Origin: Trachelipus rathkii
Taxonomy: Eukaryota > Arthropoda > Malacostraca > Isopoda > Trachelipodidae
NCBI GenBank assembly: GCA_015478945.1
Contig: JABUQX010131112.1
Location: 1-17,500, forward strand
Direction: 5' to 3'
Length of the DNA: 17,500 nucleotides
Of the stretch, positions 9,641 through 17,500 are shown piece after piece (the first letter of the stretch is position 1; each line of letters opens with the position of its first letter). The notes beneath the pieces were generated by a model that made no database searches, was not told where the DNA came from, and worked only from the letters and a program-made list of their open reading frames with translations. A program made the position numbers and the translations under genes.

Positions 9641-10655
9641 AGAAAATCGTTTTCAACATTCATAAGAAACACAATCTATAATAAATTATCTATACTATAG
9701 AGCAATTCATATATTCTTAAACCAGCCTTCTTCTAACCGAGGAAATTTCGTATCTTTTATATATGTATCAGGCTGTTATTTTGTCAATCTCGGATCCTTA
9801 TAAATACAATTTCACTTAAAAATTCTTCAAAAACACCATATTTCAACGAAATGGCTACAGTCTTCTATATTTTCACTCTTCATATTGTCTGATCATCTAC
9901 TATCATAAGTGACTCAAATTCATTTTGTCTTCTTTGTGGAAAAGATAAATTTTTCGTAAATATTATACTAAGGAGAAATAATATATATAAGCAAGTAATA
10001 CTAATAAAAGTCTCTTACATTATATACACTTCTAATCATATAAGATAATAAAAGATAAAAGAGATAAACTACACTAACTAATTAGACCAATAAAACAATT
10101 ACCATTATCCAGGGAATATTTATTTACCTAAATCCATTAGAATTGTTTTTATCAAAGCATTTGACCAATATTGTATCTGACATCATCTTGTAATTCTATT
10201 GAAATGATTCATTATTCCTTAATTTCAAATCTTCCATCTTAATTTTCACATAATAATTACAATCGAAAAGTACCACCATACATTGCTGAAAATAATTTCA
10301 GATAAAACATAAAAATCACTTTCATGTGGATGTGAAGTTGATTTTTACGTTTTATTTAACGTGTTATTGAAACGTGTATTTTTTCTATAATAATAATTAG
10401 AATAAAAAAATAAATTAACTTAATAACTAATATCTAATAGGCCCTATAACATAAACAGATTACTCATGTTATATTATTTTATTTATTATTTAAATTTGAA
10501 TTTTATAATGTGTCGAATCAAAATCGAATATCAAACCTTCATCCTATACCAAAAATGTAAATTTAACTAAAATTTCTTAAGAATAAAATGTTTATCATTT
10601 TCTCGTATACTCGTCATAAAATAAAACATAAATAAAAGGATACGACAACGTTAAC
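9641..10655. other. AT-rich sequence, nothing recognised
   Basis: Strongly AT-rich with many stops in all frames. I see no protein motif, terminal repeat or RNA gene. Confidence 0.6.
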
Positions 10656-10659
10656 AGAT

Positions 10660-10800
10660 AAAGTAAGAGAGAGAAGAGAGATAGATAGAATAAGAGTAAA
10701 CATAGGAGAGTGATAGAGATGAGAGATGAAGAAGAAGATAGAGATGATGAACGAGAGAAGAGAGAGATAAGTAGAAGAGAGAGAGAGAGAAGAAGATACT
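10660..10800 (+). repeat. GA-rich purine tract (GA/GATA simple repeat)
   Basis: About 140 bases are almost all purines on the plus strand, built of GAGA, AGAGAT, GATA and GAAGAA units with occasional T. It is an impure microsatellite that could form triplex DNA. No coding sense is apparent. Confidence 0.85.
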
Positions 10801-12289
10801 ATAGTGAAACAGATTTTCTATATAATATACTATACATGTTATATAGGTATATTGTTTACTAAATCAAATCGCTTAAAGATGTGTCGACTACAAGTATACT
10901 GTAGTGTTTATCACACATTCACACCATTCATTTCTTCATTTAATTATAGGGTCGCAATGATTTGGACTTTGCTAATCTCCACAAAATACTCAGGCATTTC
11001 AGGCTATATCAGACTATGACCACCTAAGAAAAAGGAGGTGTGGTAAGAAAGGTGGAGAGAGGAGCGAGATTGTGGTTATTCAATTGAGGATGTGAAAAGA
11101 CATCTGAGCGGGTTCTGCGATCGAGGAGAGTGAATGAGTCTTAGGAAGAAAGAAAGATGTAGGTTGCCTATCACGAGTACACTGTTACTCCTCACCATAT
11201 TTGTAATATTAAGTATGCGTCAGAGAGACAAGAAAGAGGAGCCTCTGGTATCAGCAGTGCGGAATATTGTTGCATGATGAAAGATTCAGAAGAGAAAAGC
11301 ATGACATGTAAAATGCTAACCTAGAAATTAGAAAGGTACATCTCATCCGTTTCGGTCAGCATAAGTTTCTTTTCCAAATCTTGTCCAACTCGAAGGTGTG
11401 AAAATAACATATAGTCACTACTGTGAGGCTCCAGCTATCTCTATAGCCTACCACCAAGCTGGATAAATACTTGCCTCTATTAATAGCTTTCTGCTCACAT
11501 TGACCTAGATTTTGTGTATTTCAAATTGTCTCAAATTCCTATCACTCATTAAGTCTCAAGCATAGGTATCAATATTCTCCTAATCTATCTATGAGAAGAA
11601 TAATAGAGATATATCAGTAATCTTCCGAGAATATAAATCTATTTCCTTGGTTAGTCTGCTACAGGAGTAACACATTTAGCTCCATTAATTTTGATAAATT
11701 TAAATTTTTGGATTTATACAAGTATGTATATTAAATATTAAAGTAGGTTAGTTTTTTTGTTGAAATTATTTGTATTTTTTTTACTGAATAGATTCACTTA
11801 TATTTAATACTAAATATTATGCAAATTTATTTTCAAACATTATAAACATGAATCGGATATTAAAATTTATGCATCTTTGTATTATCTTGTTAATTAATAT
11901 ATCGATAAGAGAATTTAAAATTATTTTAATTTTCAAATAATATATATATTATATCATGTACTTATATATTATATAACTTCATAGATATAGTTGAATATAT
12001 ACCTTAAAGCGGTGGAGCATAAAAACCAAATACAAGTTTGTGCTTCCAATGGGGGTATTTATACTATATATTAGTAATCTATTACACAACAATGATAATA
12101 TATATACTTAATATATAGCATATAAATAATTATAATTTTATAATTAGAAATTGTTAATATGTTATGATATCACTCACTGTCAACTAGTCAATCCTAACCT
12201 ATATATATATAAGTAATATACAGACTACGGTACTACAATTATGTAAAATAAGTCAAAGAACGAGATACTCAACATCAACTATATATATA
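10801..12289. other. No gene recognised
   Basis: The longest open stretch (10804-11019, plus, 71 codons) is hydrophobic/random and has no family resemblance. A weak inverted repeat (CCACCT / AGGTGTGG, about 11020-11042) and further purine-rich sequence (11030-11160) follow the GA tract. 11161-11660 is more balanced in composition but without recognisable motifs; 11661-12289 is AT-rich. Confidence 0.5.
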
Positions 12290-12443
12290 CAATCAGATCG
12301 AGCTAATATATATCTATATATATATATTAAATTAATATTAGTATTATAATATATTATTAATATAATATATATTATATAATATAATATATTAAATATATTT
12401 GATAAGACGATTTATTAAAATTTATGATATTATATTATATATC

Positions 12444-12496
<53 letters not shown>
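12290..12496. repeat. AT microsatellite region
   Basis: Interrupted AT blocks are followed by a nearly pure (TA)n array at about 12446-12495. It directly abuts a hAT-like transposon end starting at 12497. Confidence 0.85.
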
Positions 12497-12498
<2 letters not shown>

Positions 12499-12640
12499 GG
12501 TGATGGGACAGATTAATTGTCATCGTCATCGGCAAAAATCGGCATAATTTTTTTAAAATCGTCATCGTCATCGCGCATCTCCGCCGATTATCTTGCCGAT
12601 TAATTGAACAAATATTAATAATTTTGAATAATATAAACTC
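12497..12640 (+). mobile_element. hAT-like transposon terminus (fragment)
   Basis: The sequence begins CAGGTGATGGGACAG and then carries repeated CATCG and CGGC words: TCATCGTCATCGGC, ATCGGCATAA, CGTCATCGTCATCG and GCCGATTATCTTGCCGATTA. Short, degenerate repeated subterminal motifs behind a CAGG-type end are typical of hAT elements. No transposase follows; after about 12610 the sequence is AT-rich up to the next microsatellite. It is probably one end of a non-autonomous element or an abortive remnant. The superfamily call is an inference from motif style. Confidence 0.45.
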
Positions 12641-12663
12641 AATTAATAATAATAAATAAATAA

Positions 12664-12795
12664 TTTTATATATATATATATATATAAAATATATTATATA
12701 TATATAATATATTATATATATATATATATATTATATATATATACTAATATATATAATTATATATATATATATATATATTATATTATATATATACC
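12664..12795. repeat. AT microsatellite
   Basis: An imperfect (TA)n array of about 130 bases, lying about 150 bases past the 3' end of the minus-strand LINE. It may derive from the (AT)-rich tail that such elements carry, or be an older array. Confidence 0.85.
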
Positions 12796-12944
12796 CATTT
12801 TTGCTTATGGTATGTATGAACATTCCAAGTGTCTAAATTGGTTTCGAAATTTCTGTTATGCGTTTCATATCCACCTCATCCTCGAGACAACATATCATCT
12901 ACACATACTTATATCCACACCCCTCTTTAGACAACATCTTACAG

Positions 12945-13690
12945 ACATCCCTTATATCCCTATCCATACGTTTAGGGAGAAAAAATTGCCCACATCGTAA
13001 GTCCTGCGTGTCGTAGAAGGCGATAAGGACGGTGGAGTTAGGTTGGCTGCTACTACCACTTATCTTTTGCCAGGAATGCTAAATGCCATGCCCTCGGAGA
13101 AAAAGGTCGTGATGCAGTAAGCGCCCTTCTATCCTTCGGCAAAATGTAAGAATCCCGTATATGTATATGAAATGCAAGAATAAATTTCGAGGAGATGAGG
13201 AGAGAGTTTGATGGAAAGTGTTAAGAAACGGGCAAATTTGCTTTGCTCGCTGTGACTGAAAAAAGATGAAGGAAACGGGTGAAAATTGAGTGGTGTGGTG
13301 TGAGATGTGTTTGTGTTGCTGTGGAAAGGATGAGAGGGGGATAGAGGTTTGCAATTCTGATGAGTGAGTGTGGTAGAGAGCTATGGTAGATTTTGTGTGT
13401 GTGAGTAAGAAGTCTAAAGGTTAAATTTATGTTTGAAAAGGTCAAAATTCGTGTGGTTGCGACATATGTCATCTGAGGGTAAGTTGAAAAAGATGTAAAG
13501 ATTTTCTGGGATCCGATCTGAATGATGTTTTTGGATGGGGGTAGGAGATTCAGTTCCTTTGCCACATATTCTGCCCATTCAAGGATTTTTTTTACAGTTG
13601 TCACCAAAACTCACGGGCAGAGCCCTATTCATAGGAGGGGGTGTAAGTACTCTCAAAAGTTCATCCTCTAGCGCAAATTACGCATATGAG
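12945..13690 (-). other. LINE 3' untranslated region and tail
   Basis: Downstream of ORF2 on the minus strand, no long meaningful frame is seen; a 128-codon open stretch at 13221-13607 has random composition. Near the end lies TCGCCTTCTACGACACGCAG (minus strand, about 13022-13003) followed by a T-rich run, CTCCC and ATGGATAGGGATAT. I recognise this type of tail from arthropod LINE copies that often end next to AT repeats; this is recollection, not a search. Plus-strand 13020-13160 is correspondingly well ordered and GC-richer. Confidence 0.45.
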
Positions 13691-15440
13691 CACGCAGGTT
13701 TAAATAGTGAGGAGATTAAATCCAGTAGGAAATACAGAAGATGGAAGGAATTCCACAAAACAGGGGTGGTGGGAAAGAAGGAAGCACCACAAGGAACCTA
13801 CCCTGGAGTTACCAATGTCAACACAATACTCATGCGCAGTACAGCACCTATTGTGATACGAAGGCCGCGTAAAGGTGGTGGTACGCGATGTGAATAAGTT
13901 CCCCCTCGAGCATGATTGCCGCTGCGGTATCCTATAGGATATGCGATAAAGCACCAACAGCCTCGCAACAGATAGAGGGGTGCCAAGTGAACGGGAAAGT
14001 ACAGAACAGTTTATACGCCTTTTTGCCGTTGACTCGACCCTGTCAAAAGCCGGGTGAAACCAGAGCCCTTCCCCCCAGATATGAGAGAGTACTCCATACA
14101 TGGCGGATGAGACCTTTGTATAGCGGAGCAGCTGAGAAAAGGAGGAAAGTTTCACAAGTCTAAACAGAACTACCCAGTTTTGAGGCCGCCCTAGCAACCA
14201 TTGTGATGTGAGGTTTCAAACATTTTTTTGTTTCATGTTAAGGCCAAGGATGTTTATATTGTCAACAGGAGAGACCGACAGAAACGTCGAAAGAAGACAG
14301 GAAAGTAAGAAGGTTTTTGGAGAAGAGATTTGTAAAAAGTTGGGTTTTAAGAATTGAATTTCACAAAGTTATTTCTAACCATCAGCGAGAAAAATCGAAA
14401 GATTAAGACGAGAGGCAATCCAGAAGTAAAAGTGGAGTAGAATTGATATGCGTTAAAGAATGAAGGGTCGAGTCTCGGCAATATCGAGTGGATTAGAGTT
14501 AGAGGGGCAGGTGAGAAGATCAATTAATGAAAAGTAGGAATAAAGTAGGAGATAAGACAGAACCTAGAGGAAAACACCATTTTTGACAGAAAAGAAGAAG
14601 TCGCCATCAACAACTAGCCGATATTGAGCGATTTGAAAGGCAAGCTAGATATAAGTAAGCAAAAGAAGGAGAAACCCAAAGGAGGGGAGCTTGGAGAGCA
14701 GTGACGCGTGCCATACTCGGTCAATGCTTTGGATATGTCACGCCACCCCCCCAAGCTCCACGTTGTCTAAGCAGCGAAAAACCATAACATCGGCTTTGAT
14801 AGGAATGTAATTGCCAGTAGACTTCATGCACGAGGAGCCGTACTGCGCGATCGAGTGAGTTTCCAGATGATCTAAGAAGTGAGTTGCGAAGGGTTTTCAA
14901 AGATCTTAGATAGAATACAAGTGAGCAGCTACAGGGCGATAGTAGAAGATCAGAGCGCTCCTTTTTTCGGAATACGGTTGGACAATGTGAGGCTTCCAAC
15001 AACTGAGGGAGGGAAAGTGGCTAGTCTTGAGACATAGAAATAGTTGAGAGAGGGGCTGAAGAGATTAGCCTTTTCAGTAGAGAATTAGCGACACAATGAT
15101 CAGATCGAATAAGAGGAGGAAAGGCAGATTTGGCAGAAGTGCTAGAGATGAAGATCTTGTCAGTAGGAGAACAAGGAGGTTAGCGCACTTTCTTTGATGA
15201 AAGCAAGCTTTGCTGCACGTCGAAGAGTATCCCTGCAACGATTTCTAGTTGAATGAAAATTAGCGAGAGTGATAGGAGAACGAGAATTTTTCCTCACCCG
15301 ATAGGACTGTCTCTAGCATGAATGGCCAGAGAATAAGCAACGATCGAACCATGGATTATTGGAAAGAAAGATTTCGTTTTAGAAGGAATGAATTGCGGAA
15401 AGAAAAATTTAGCTGAAGAAGGATTGAACCTGCTCACCAT
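13690..15440 (-). pseudogene. LINE ORF2 reverse transcriptase, frame-broken
   Basis: ORF2 copies element RNA into DNA at a nicked target. Recognisable parts from the N-side (minus strand): a Pro-Trp-Phe-Asp pattern in the pre-RT linker (15365-15337); CRDTLRRAAKLAFIKES (about 15238-15188); the segment for the PKKG...YRPVA region (about 14985-14935); the first catalytic Asp region, DISKA then DRVWHASLL with one base missing between (14739-14702); GSVLSPTLFLLFIN (14564-14523); and the second catalytic Asp pair, read across a one-base gap (14479-14461). Roughly 100 residues normally found before the PKKG region are missing, so an internal deletion lies near 15000. Breaks are mostly single-base. 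Family assignment is strong; the element is inactive as read. Confidence 0.8.
13700..14197 (-). pseudogene. LINE ORF2 C-terminal domain, longest open stretch
   Basis: This is the longest open part of the ORF2 relic (165 codons). It starts with LGRPQNWVVLFRLVKLSSFS, equivalent to the thumb region after RT, continues with a phrase close to YGVLSHIWG and, after a shift, a DRVES-like segment, and ends with FLPSSVFPTGFNLL, the place of the usual 'NSLP..VF....N...FK' ending in this LINE group. A shift at about 13710 separates it from the last residues. The Cys/His-rich middle (RCCTAHEYCVDIGNSRVG) matches the conserved 'YCVELxNxRVG' style of the family. Family resemblance is from memory. Confidence 0.75.
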
Positions 15441-15660
15441 CAACGATTACAGCTCTCCTTATCTTTTAAATCTTTATACATCCATCATTATTCATTATTG
15501 AGGTAGCCAATTTGCTATCAATCTGCAAACTTGGAACCTTACATTTAAGTCTTGGTCTAAATATTTTATACATCGTATGAGGAACAGCAACTTGAACCTA
15601 AGAAATCGTTAACGGATCACAACATGTCTCCTCATTTAATTAAATTAAATACTTTCATTT
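15441..15660. other. Short unassigned spacer
   Basis: About 220 AT-rich bases between the 5' truncation of the LINE and the ATT array. No motif recognised; a target-site duplication for the LINE could not be found by eye. Confidence 0.5.
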
Positions 15661-15773
15661 TCATTGATTAACTATTATTATTATAATTATTATTATTATT
15701 ATAATTATTATTATTATTTATTATTTATTATTATTATATTATTATTATTATATTATTATTAATTATTATTATT
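15661..15773 (+). repeat. (ATT)n microsatellite
   Basis: About 110 bases of ATT/TTA triplets with occasional lost or inserted bases (ATAATT, ATTTATT). It ends abruptly at GAGACTAAGG, where a short non-repeat segment begins. Confidence 0.9.
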
Positions 15774-15859
15774 GAGACTAAGGAATCAAAAAATTTTGAC
15801 CTCGCTAAAAGTATTTCGGGAGGTTGAACCCCCTGAACCTCCTGTCTACAGCCTTATTA
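15774..15859 (-). mobile_element. Possible DNA-transposon end between two microsatellites
   Basis: Read on the minus strand the segment is GGCTGTAGACAGGAGGTTCA, then a G-rich and C-rich inverted pair (GGGGGTTCAACCTCCC), then TTTTAGCGAGGTCAAAATTT. A GTAG-start followed by mirrored G/C blocks and GAGGTCAAAATTT is a style I associate with terminal parts of DNA transposons in invertebrate genomes. Only about 85 bases exist and no partner end was found, so this remains tentative. Confidence 0.3.
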
Positions 15860-15861
15860 TA

Positions 15862-15893
<32 letters not shown>

Positions 15894-15940
15894 TATATAT
15901 TTATATATATATATATATTATATCTATAATATATATATAG

Positions 15941-15974
<34 letters not shown>

Positions 15975-16008
15975 ATATTATATAATATATATAATATATA
16001 TATATATT
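15860..16008. repeat. AT microsatellite next to hAT 5' end
   Basis: Imperfect (TA)n of about 150 bases running straight into TTAGGGATGTGCCG, where the hAT element starts. A plus-strand frame crossing it reads only alternating Tyr/Ile and is meaningless. Confidence 0.9.
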
Positions 16009-16115
16009 AGGGATGTGCCGAATATTCGGTAAGTTTTCGGTATTCGTGGCTATCGGCCAAAATACCGAATATTCGTTATTCGGCTTTTGCAGAACTATTC
16101 GGGCCGAATATTGAG
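16009..16115 (+). repeat. hAT left terminal/subterminal repeats
   Basis: CCGAATATTCGG is a perfect 12-base palindrome at 16018-16029. Near copies follow: ACCGAATATTCG (about 16063-16074), TATTCGGC (about 16077-16084) and GGGCCGAATATT (about 16101-16112). They are spaced 20-45 bases apart and are the likely transposase binding sites. Confidence 0.7.
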
Positions 16116-16245
16116 CTTTAAAAAAACAATAAATTACGTCACATAAGGGAAAAGTTATCTCAATTTAAAATTGAAATTTTAGAAACTGATTTTCCAAAAA
16201 AAAAATTAAAATATAGCCAAATTTTTGTAGCCATATGGCGAAAAC

Positions 16246-17130
16246 TTGTCATTTGTCAGATCCTATAAGGGCCTTTTGACATTTTTCAATATTCTAAAAA
16301 ATAGAATTCATTTAGTGATACGGGAAAATGGACCAAACATGGTAGCTGGTATAAGGGAGAATGGCTTGCTATCAATTTCATGTTTTATTCACATGTTGCA
16401 ACTATGCATTCACGATTCAATATTATGTCAGAAGTCTGTTAAAGATATTTTTTTTACTTGCAGAAGCATATCCTCTCATTTTCACCATTCAGCAACGGCA
16501 GCTGCAAAGCTTAAAACTTTACAGATGCAGCTGAATGTCAAACAGCATAAATTAATTCAAGACGTTTCTAACCGCTGGGAACAGAACTTATGATATGCTT
16601 AAAAGATTGTTTGAACAAAAAGTTCCCCTATCCATATACGCTGCTGAATGCATTCAAAAAATGTTGACTGATTTTCAGTGGCAAAATTATTCCATTTACT
16701 TGAGCCATTTGACAACATCACTAAAACAAGCATTAAGCGTGAAGTAACAGTCGCCCAAGTGATCCCTTCCATTTTAGCAATACATCTATTTTTAAATAAG
16801 GCAATTACAAGCAAAAGATTCGTTGGAATAATTACACTCGTTGAAGAGCTTAAGAAATCAGTAGAAAAAAGACTTTCTAAGTTTCTATGTGATAAATCTT
16901 TGTGTGTAGCCACTTTCTTAGATCTGCGATTCAGCTAATTTTTCAAGCAATGAATCAGATGAATCAGGTAAAATATGGTGTTGAGGCATGGCAAGAATGC
17001 ATGATAAATCTAGCTCCCAGACTCTTCTTGCTGAGATGATTCACGTAGTGGGAAAGTGAAGCTGAGGTTCCATTTTTCACTTCTTTAATGGATTGTTTTA
17101 AAGAAAATTGTGGCATCAAAATCGTCATAC
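16246..17130 (+). pseudogene. hAT transposase, ZBED-like, middle part only
   Basis: The transposase would cut and rejoin the element ends using a DDE-type RNase H fold. First open part 16246-16593: IHLVIRENGPNMVAGIR (from residue 21), the CxxH-bearing phrase ISCFIHMLQLCIHDS (about residues 44-58), ATAAAKLKTLQ and NRW (residues 109-111). After a shift near 16590 comes an LKRLFEQK-type stretch; after another near 16680 the part 16678-16938 reads LLEPFDNITK, VAQVIPSILA, LVEELKKSVEKR and LCVATFLDLRF. Weak similarity continues to about 17130. The ATG at 16246 is a chance start; true homology begins near 16300. In the RENG motif the residue usually Asp (family knowledge) is Glu, and the N-terminal half is absent. 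Confidence 0.8.
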
Positions 17131-17150
17131 CAGAAATAGAAAAGTGAGTG

Positions 17151-17375
17151 AAAAAGAAAGTCCCATTCTTTTGACGATGTGATTATTGTACAAAAAGTAA
17201 AAGGCTACATACAGAATTACATCAAGAATAAACAAATATATAAATATATAATCGCAATGAATGATACATGTCTTTGATCGATATATGTTAAACATATAAT
17301 ACACCTAGGTATAAAGTGATATGGGACGAACAATGAATGTAAAAGAAGGAATGGGTTTAGTTAATGTAAACATAC
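17151..17375. other. Unassigned spacer, possible 3' region of the next gene
   Basis: AT-rich sequence between the end of hAT similarity and the stop codon of the minus-strand coding end at 17376. No right-hand hAT terminal repeat and no poly(A)-signal context is convincing. Confidence 0.5.
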
Positions 17376-17500
17376 CTACGATGGTAGTAACTTTCTCTTT
17401 GTAGACGATCTACTGTGCATGGCGTCTGGAATATCCCTCATCAAGCTCCACAATAGTCGGCCATCATATTAATATCCCACTGGCCCTGGTAACGTCCTTC
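17376..17500 (-). pseudogene. C-terminal coding end of an unrecognised protein, cut by the window edge
   Basis: On the minus strand from 17500 the frame reads GRYQGQWDINMMADYC. It then continues, after a one-base loss at about 17448, as SLMRDIPDAMHSRSSTKRKL and ends at a TAG (17376-17378). The composition is protein-like: conserved-looking Trp, Met-Met-Ala-Asp-Tyr-Cys, then a basic Ser/Arg/Lys tail. I recall similar 'YQG.WD..MMADYCW' endings in many uncharacterised repeated proteins of arthropods and other invertebrates, probably carried by a mobile element, but I cannot name the family. The N-terminal part lies beyond the window. The frame break may be a sequencing error. Confidence 0.45.

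Larger units (their letters stand above)
12945..15440 (-). mobile_element. Non-LTR retrotransposon (LINE, Jockey/CR1-like), 5'-truncated
   Basis: On the minus strand the order is: linker upstream of RT (about 15430-15060), RT catalytic domain (about 15000-14440), the C-terminal domain after RT (about 14300-13690), and a 3' region (about 13690-12945). The endonuclease domain and any ORF1 are absent; similarity ends near 15440, before an ATT array. Loss of the 5' part is the normal result of incomplete target-primed reverse transcription. The less AT-rich composition (roughly 13000-15400) sets it off sharply from its neighbours. The 5' edge is set by the last recognisable coding and the 3' edge by a conserved-looking tail, so both are approximate. 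Confidence 0.8.
16009..17150 (+). mobile_element. hAT DNA transposon, internally deleted and 3'-truncated
   Basis: The left end has AGGGATGTGCCGAATATTCG and several subterminal CCGAATATTCG repeats (16009-16115), as in hAT elements of the ZBED-like group. Transposase similarity begins only at the middle of the protein (about 16280), so the BED zinc finger and the first catalytic Asp region are missing. It runs with frame shifts to about 17130, where similarity ends before the hAT dimerisation domain. No right terminal repeat was found in the remaining 350 bases. The element is a non-functional fragment. Confidence 0.75.

Noticed and set aside
11020..11042. Inverted repeat CCACCT / AGGTGTGG as a terminator-like hairpin
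   Set aside because: The arms are short and imperfect, there is no adjacent gene, and the context is eukaryotic-like.
13221..13607. Minus-strand open frame of 128 codons
   Set aside because: It lies in the 3' untranslated part of the LINE, has a Ser/Thr/His-rich random composition and no family motif.
13535..14163. Plus-strand open frames of 120 and 83 codons
   Set aside because: They are antisense to the recognisable LINE C-terminal domain, which explains the sequence better.
15772..16032. Plus-strand open frame of 86 codons
   Set aside because: Most of it is the translation of the AT microsatellite (alternating Tyr and Ile).
16599..16913. Minus-strand open frame of 104 codons
   Set aside because: It is antisense to the hAT transposase fragment, whose family motifs are clear on the plus strand.
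17395..17475. Plus-strand reading FLFVDDLLCMASG, resembling an RT YVDD motif
   Set aside because: The stretch is short, lacks other RT motifs, and the opposite strand gives a longer and more convincing coding end with a stop codon.

Overview
The window looks like repeat-rich, gene-poor DNA from an AT-rich animal nuclear genome, most likely an arthropod and possibly a crustacean. The reasons are the families present (BEL/Pao LTR retrotransposon, Jockey/CR1-like LINE, hAT DNA transposon), long AT and ATT microsatellites, and the lack of any intact cellular gene. The organism call is an inference. No bacterial gene structure, tRNA, rRNA or CRISPR array was seen.

Layout. 1-1230 is AT-rich sequence without a gene, possibly the leader or LTR side of the next element. 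About 1235-4900 is a degraded BEL/Pao gag plus aspartic protease. Its gag is split by a DNA element of about 770 bp with terminal inverted repeats, and the block (gag middle + inserted element) is present twice in tandem (about 1491-2476 and 2477-3493). 4901-7789 is AT-rich and unexplained. 7790-8055 is a large AT palindromic tract. 8056-12290 contains nothing I can identify except a GA-rich simple repeat (10660-10800). 12290-12795 is two AT microsatellites around a hAT-like transposon end. 12945-15440 is a 5'-truncated non-LTR retrotransposon on the minus strand, with a broken reverse transcriptase (RT) and a 3' tail. 15661-16008 holds an ATT array, a short transposon-end-like segment and an AT array. 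16009-17150 is a hAT element that has lost its 5' coding part. 17376-17500 is the C-terminal end of an unrecognised minus-strand coding sequence that runs off the right edge.

The elements do not work together; they are independent insertions in different states of decay. Almost every coding relic is broken by single-base gains or losses rather than by substitutions, and the two copies of the tandem block also differ mainly by small indels. Either the elements are old, or the assembly is an unpolished long-read draft. This caveat applies to every 'pseudogene' call here. The most interesting structures are the multimeric terminal-motif element inside the BEL gag, its tandem duplication, and the coding C-terminus at the right edge.
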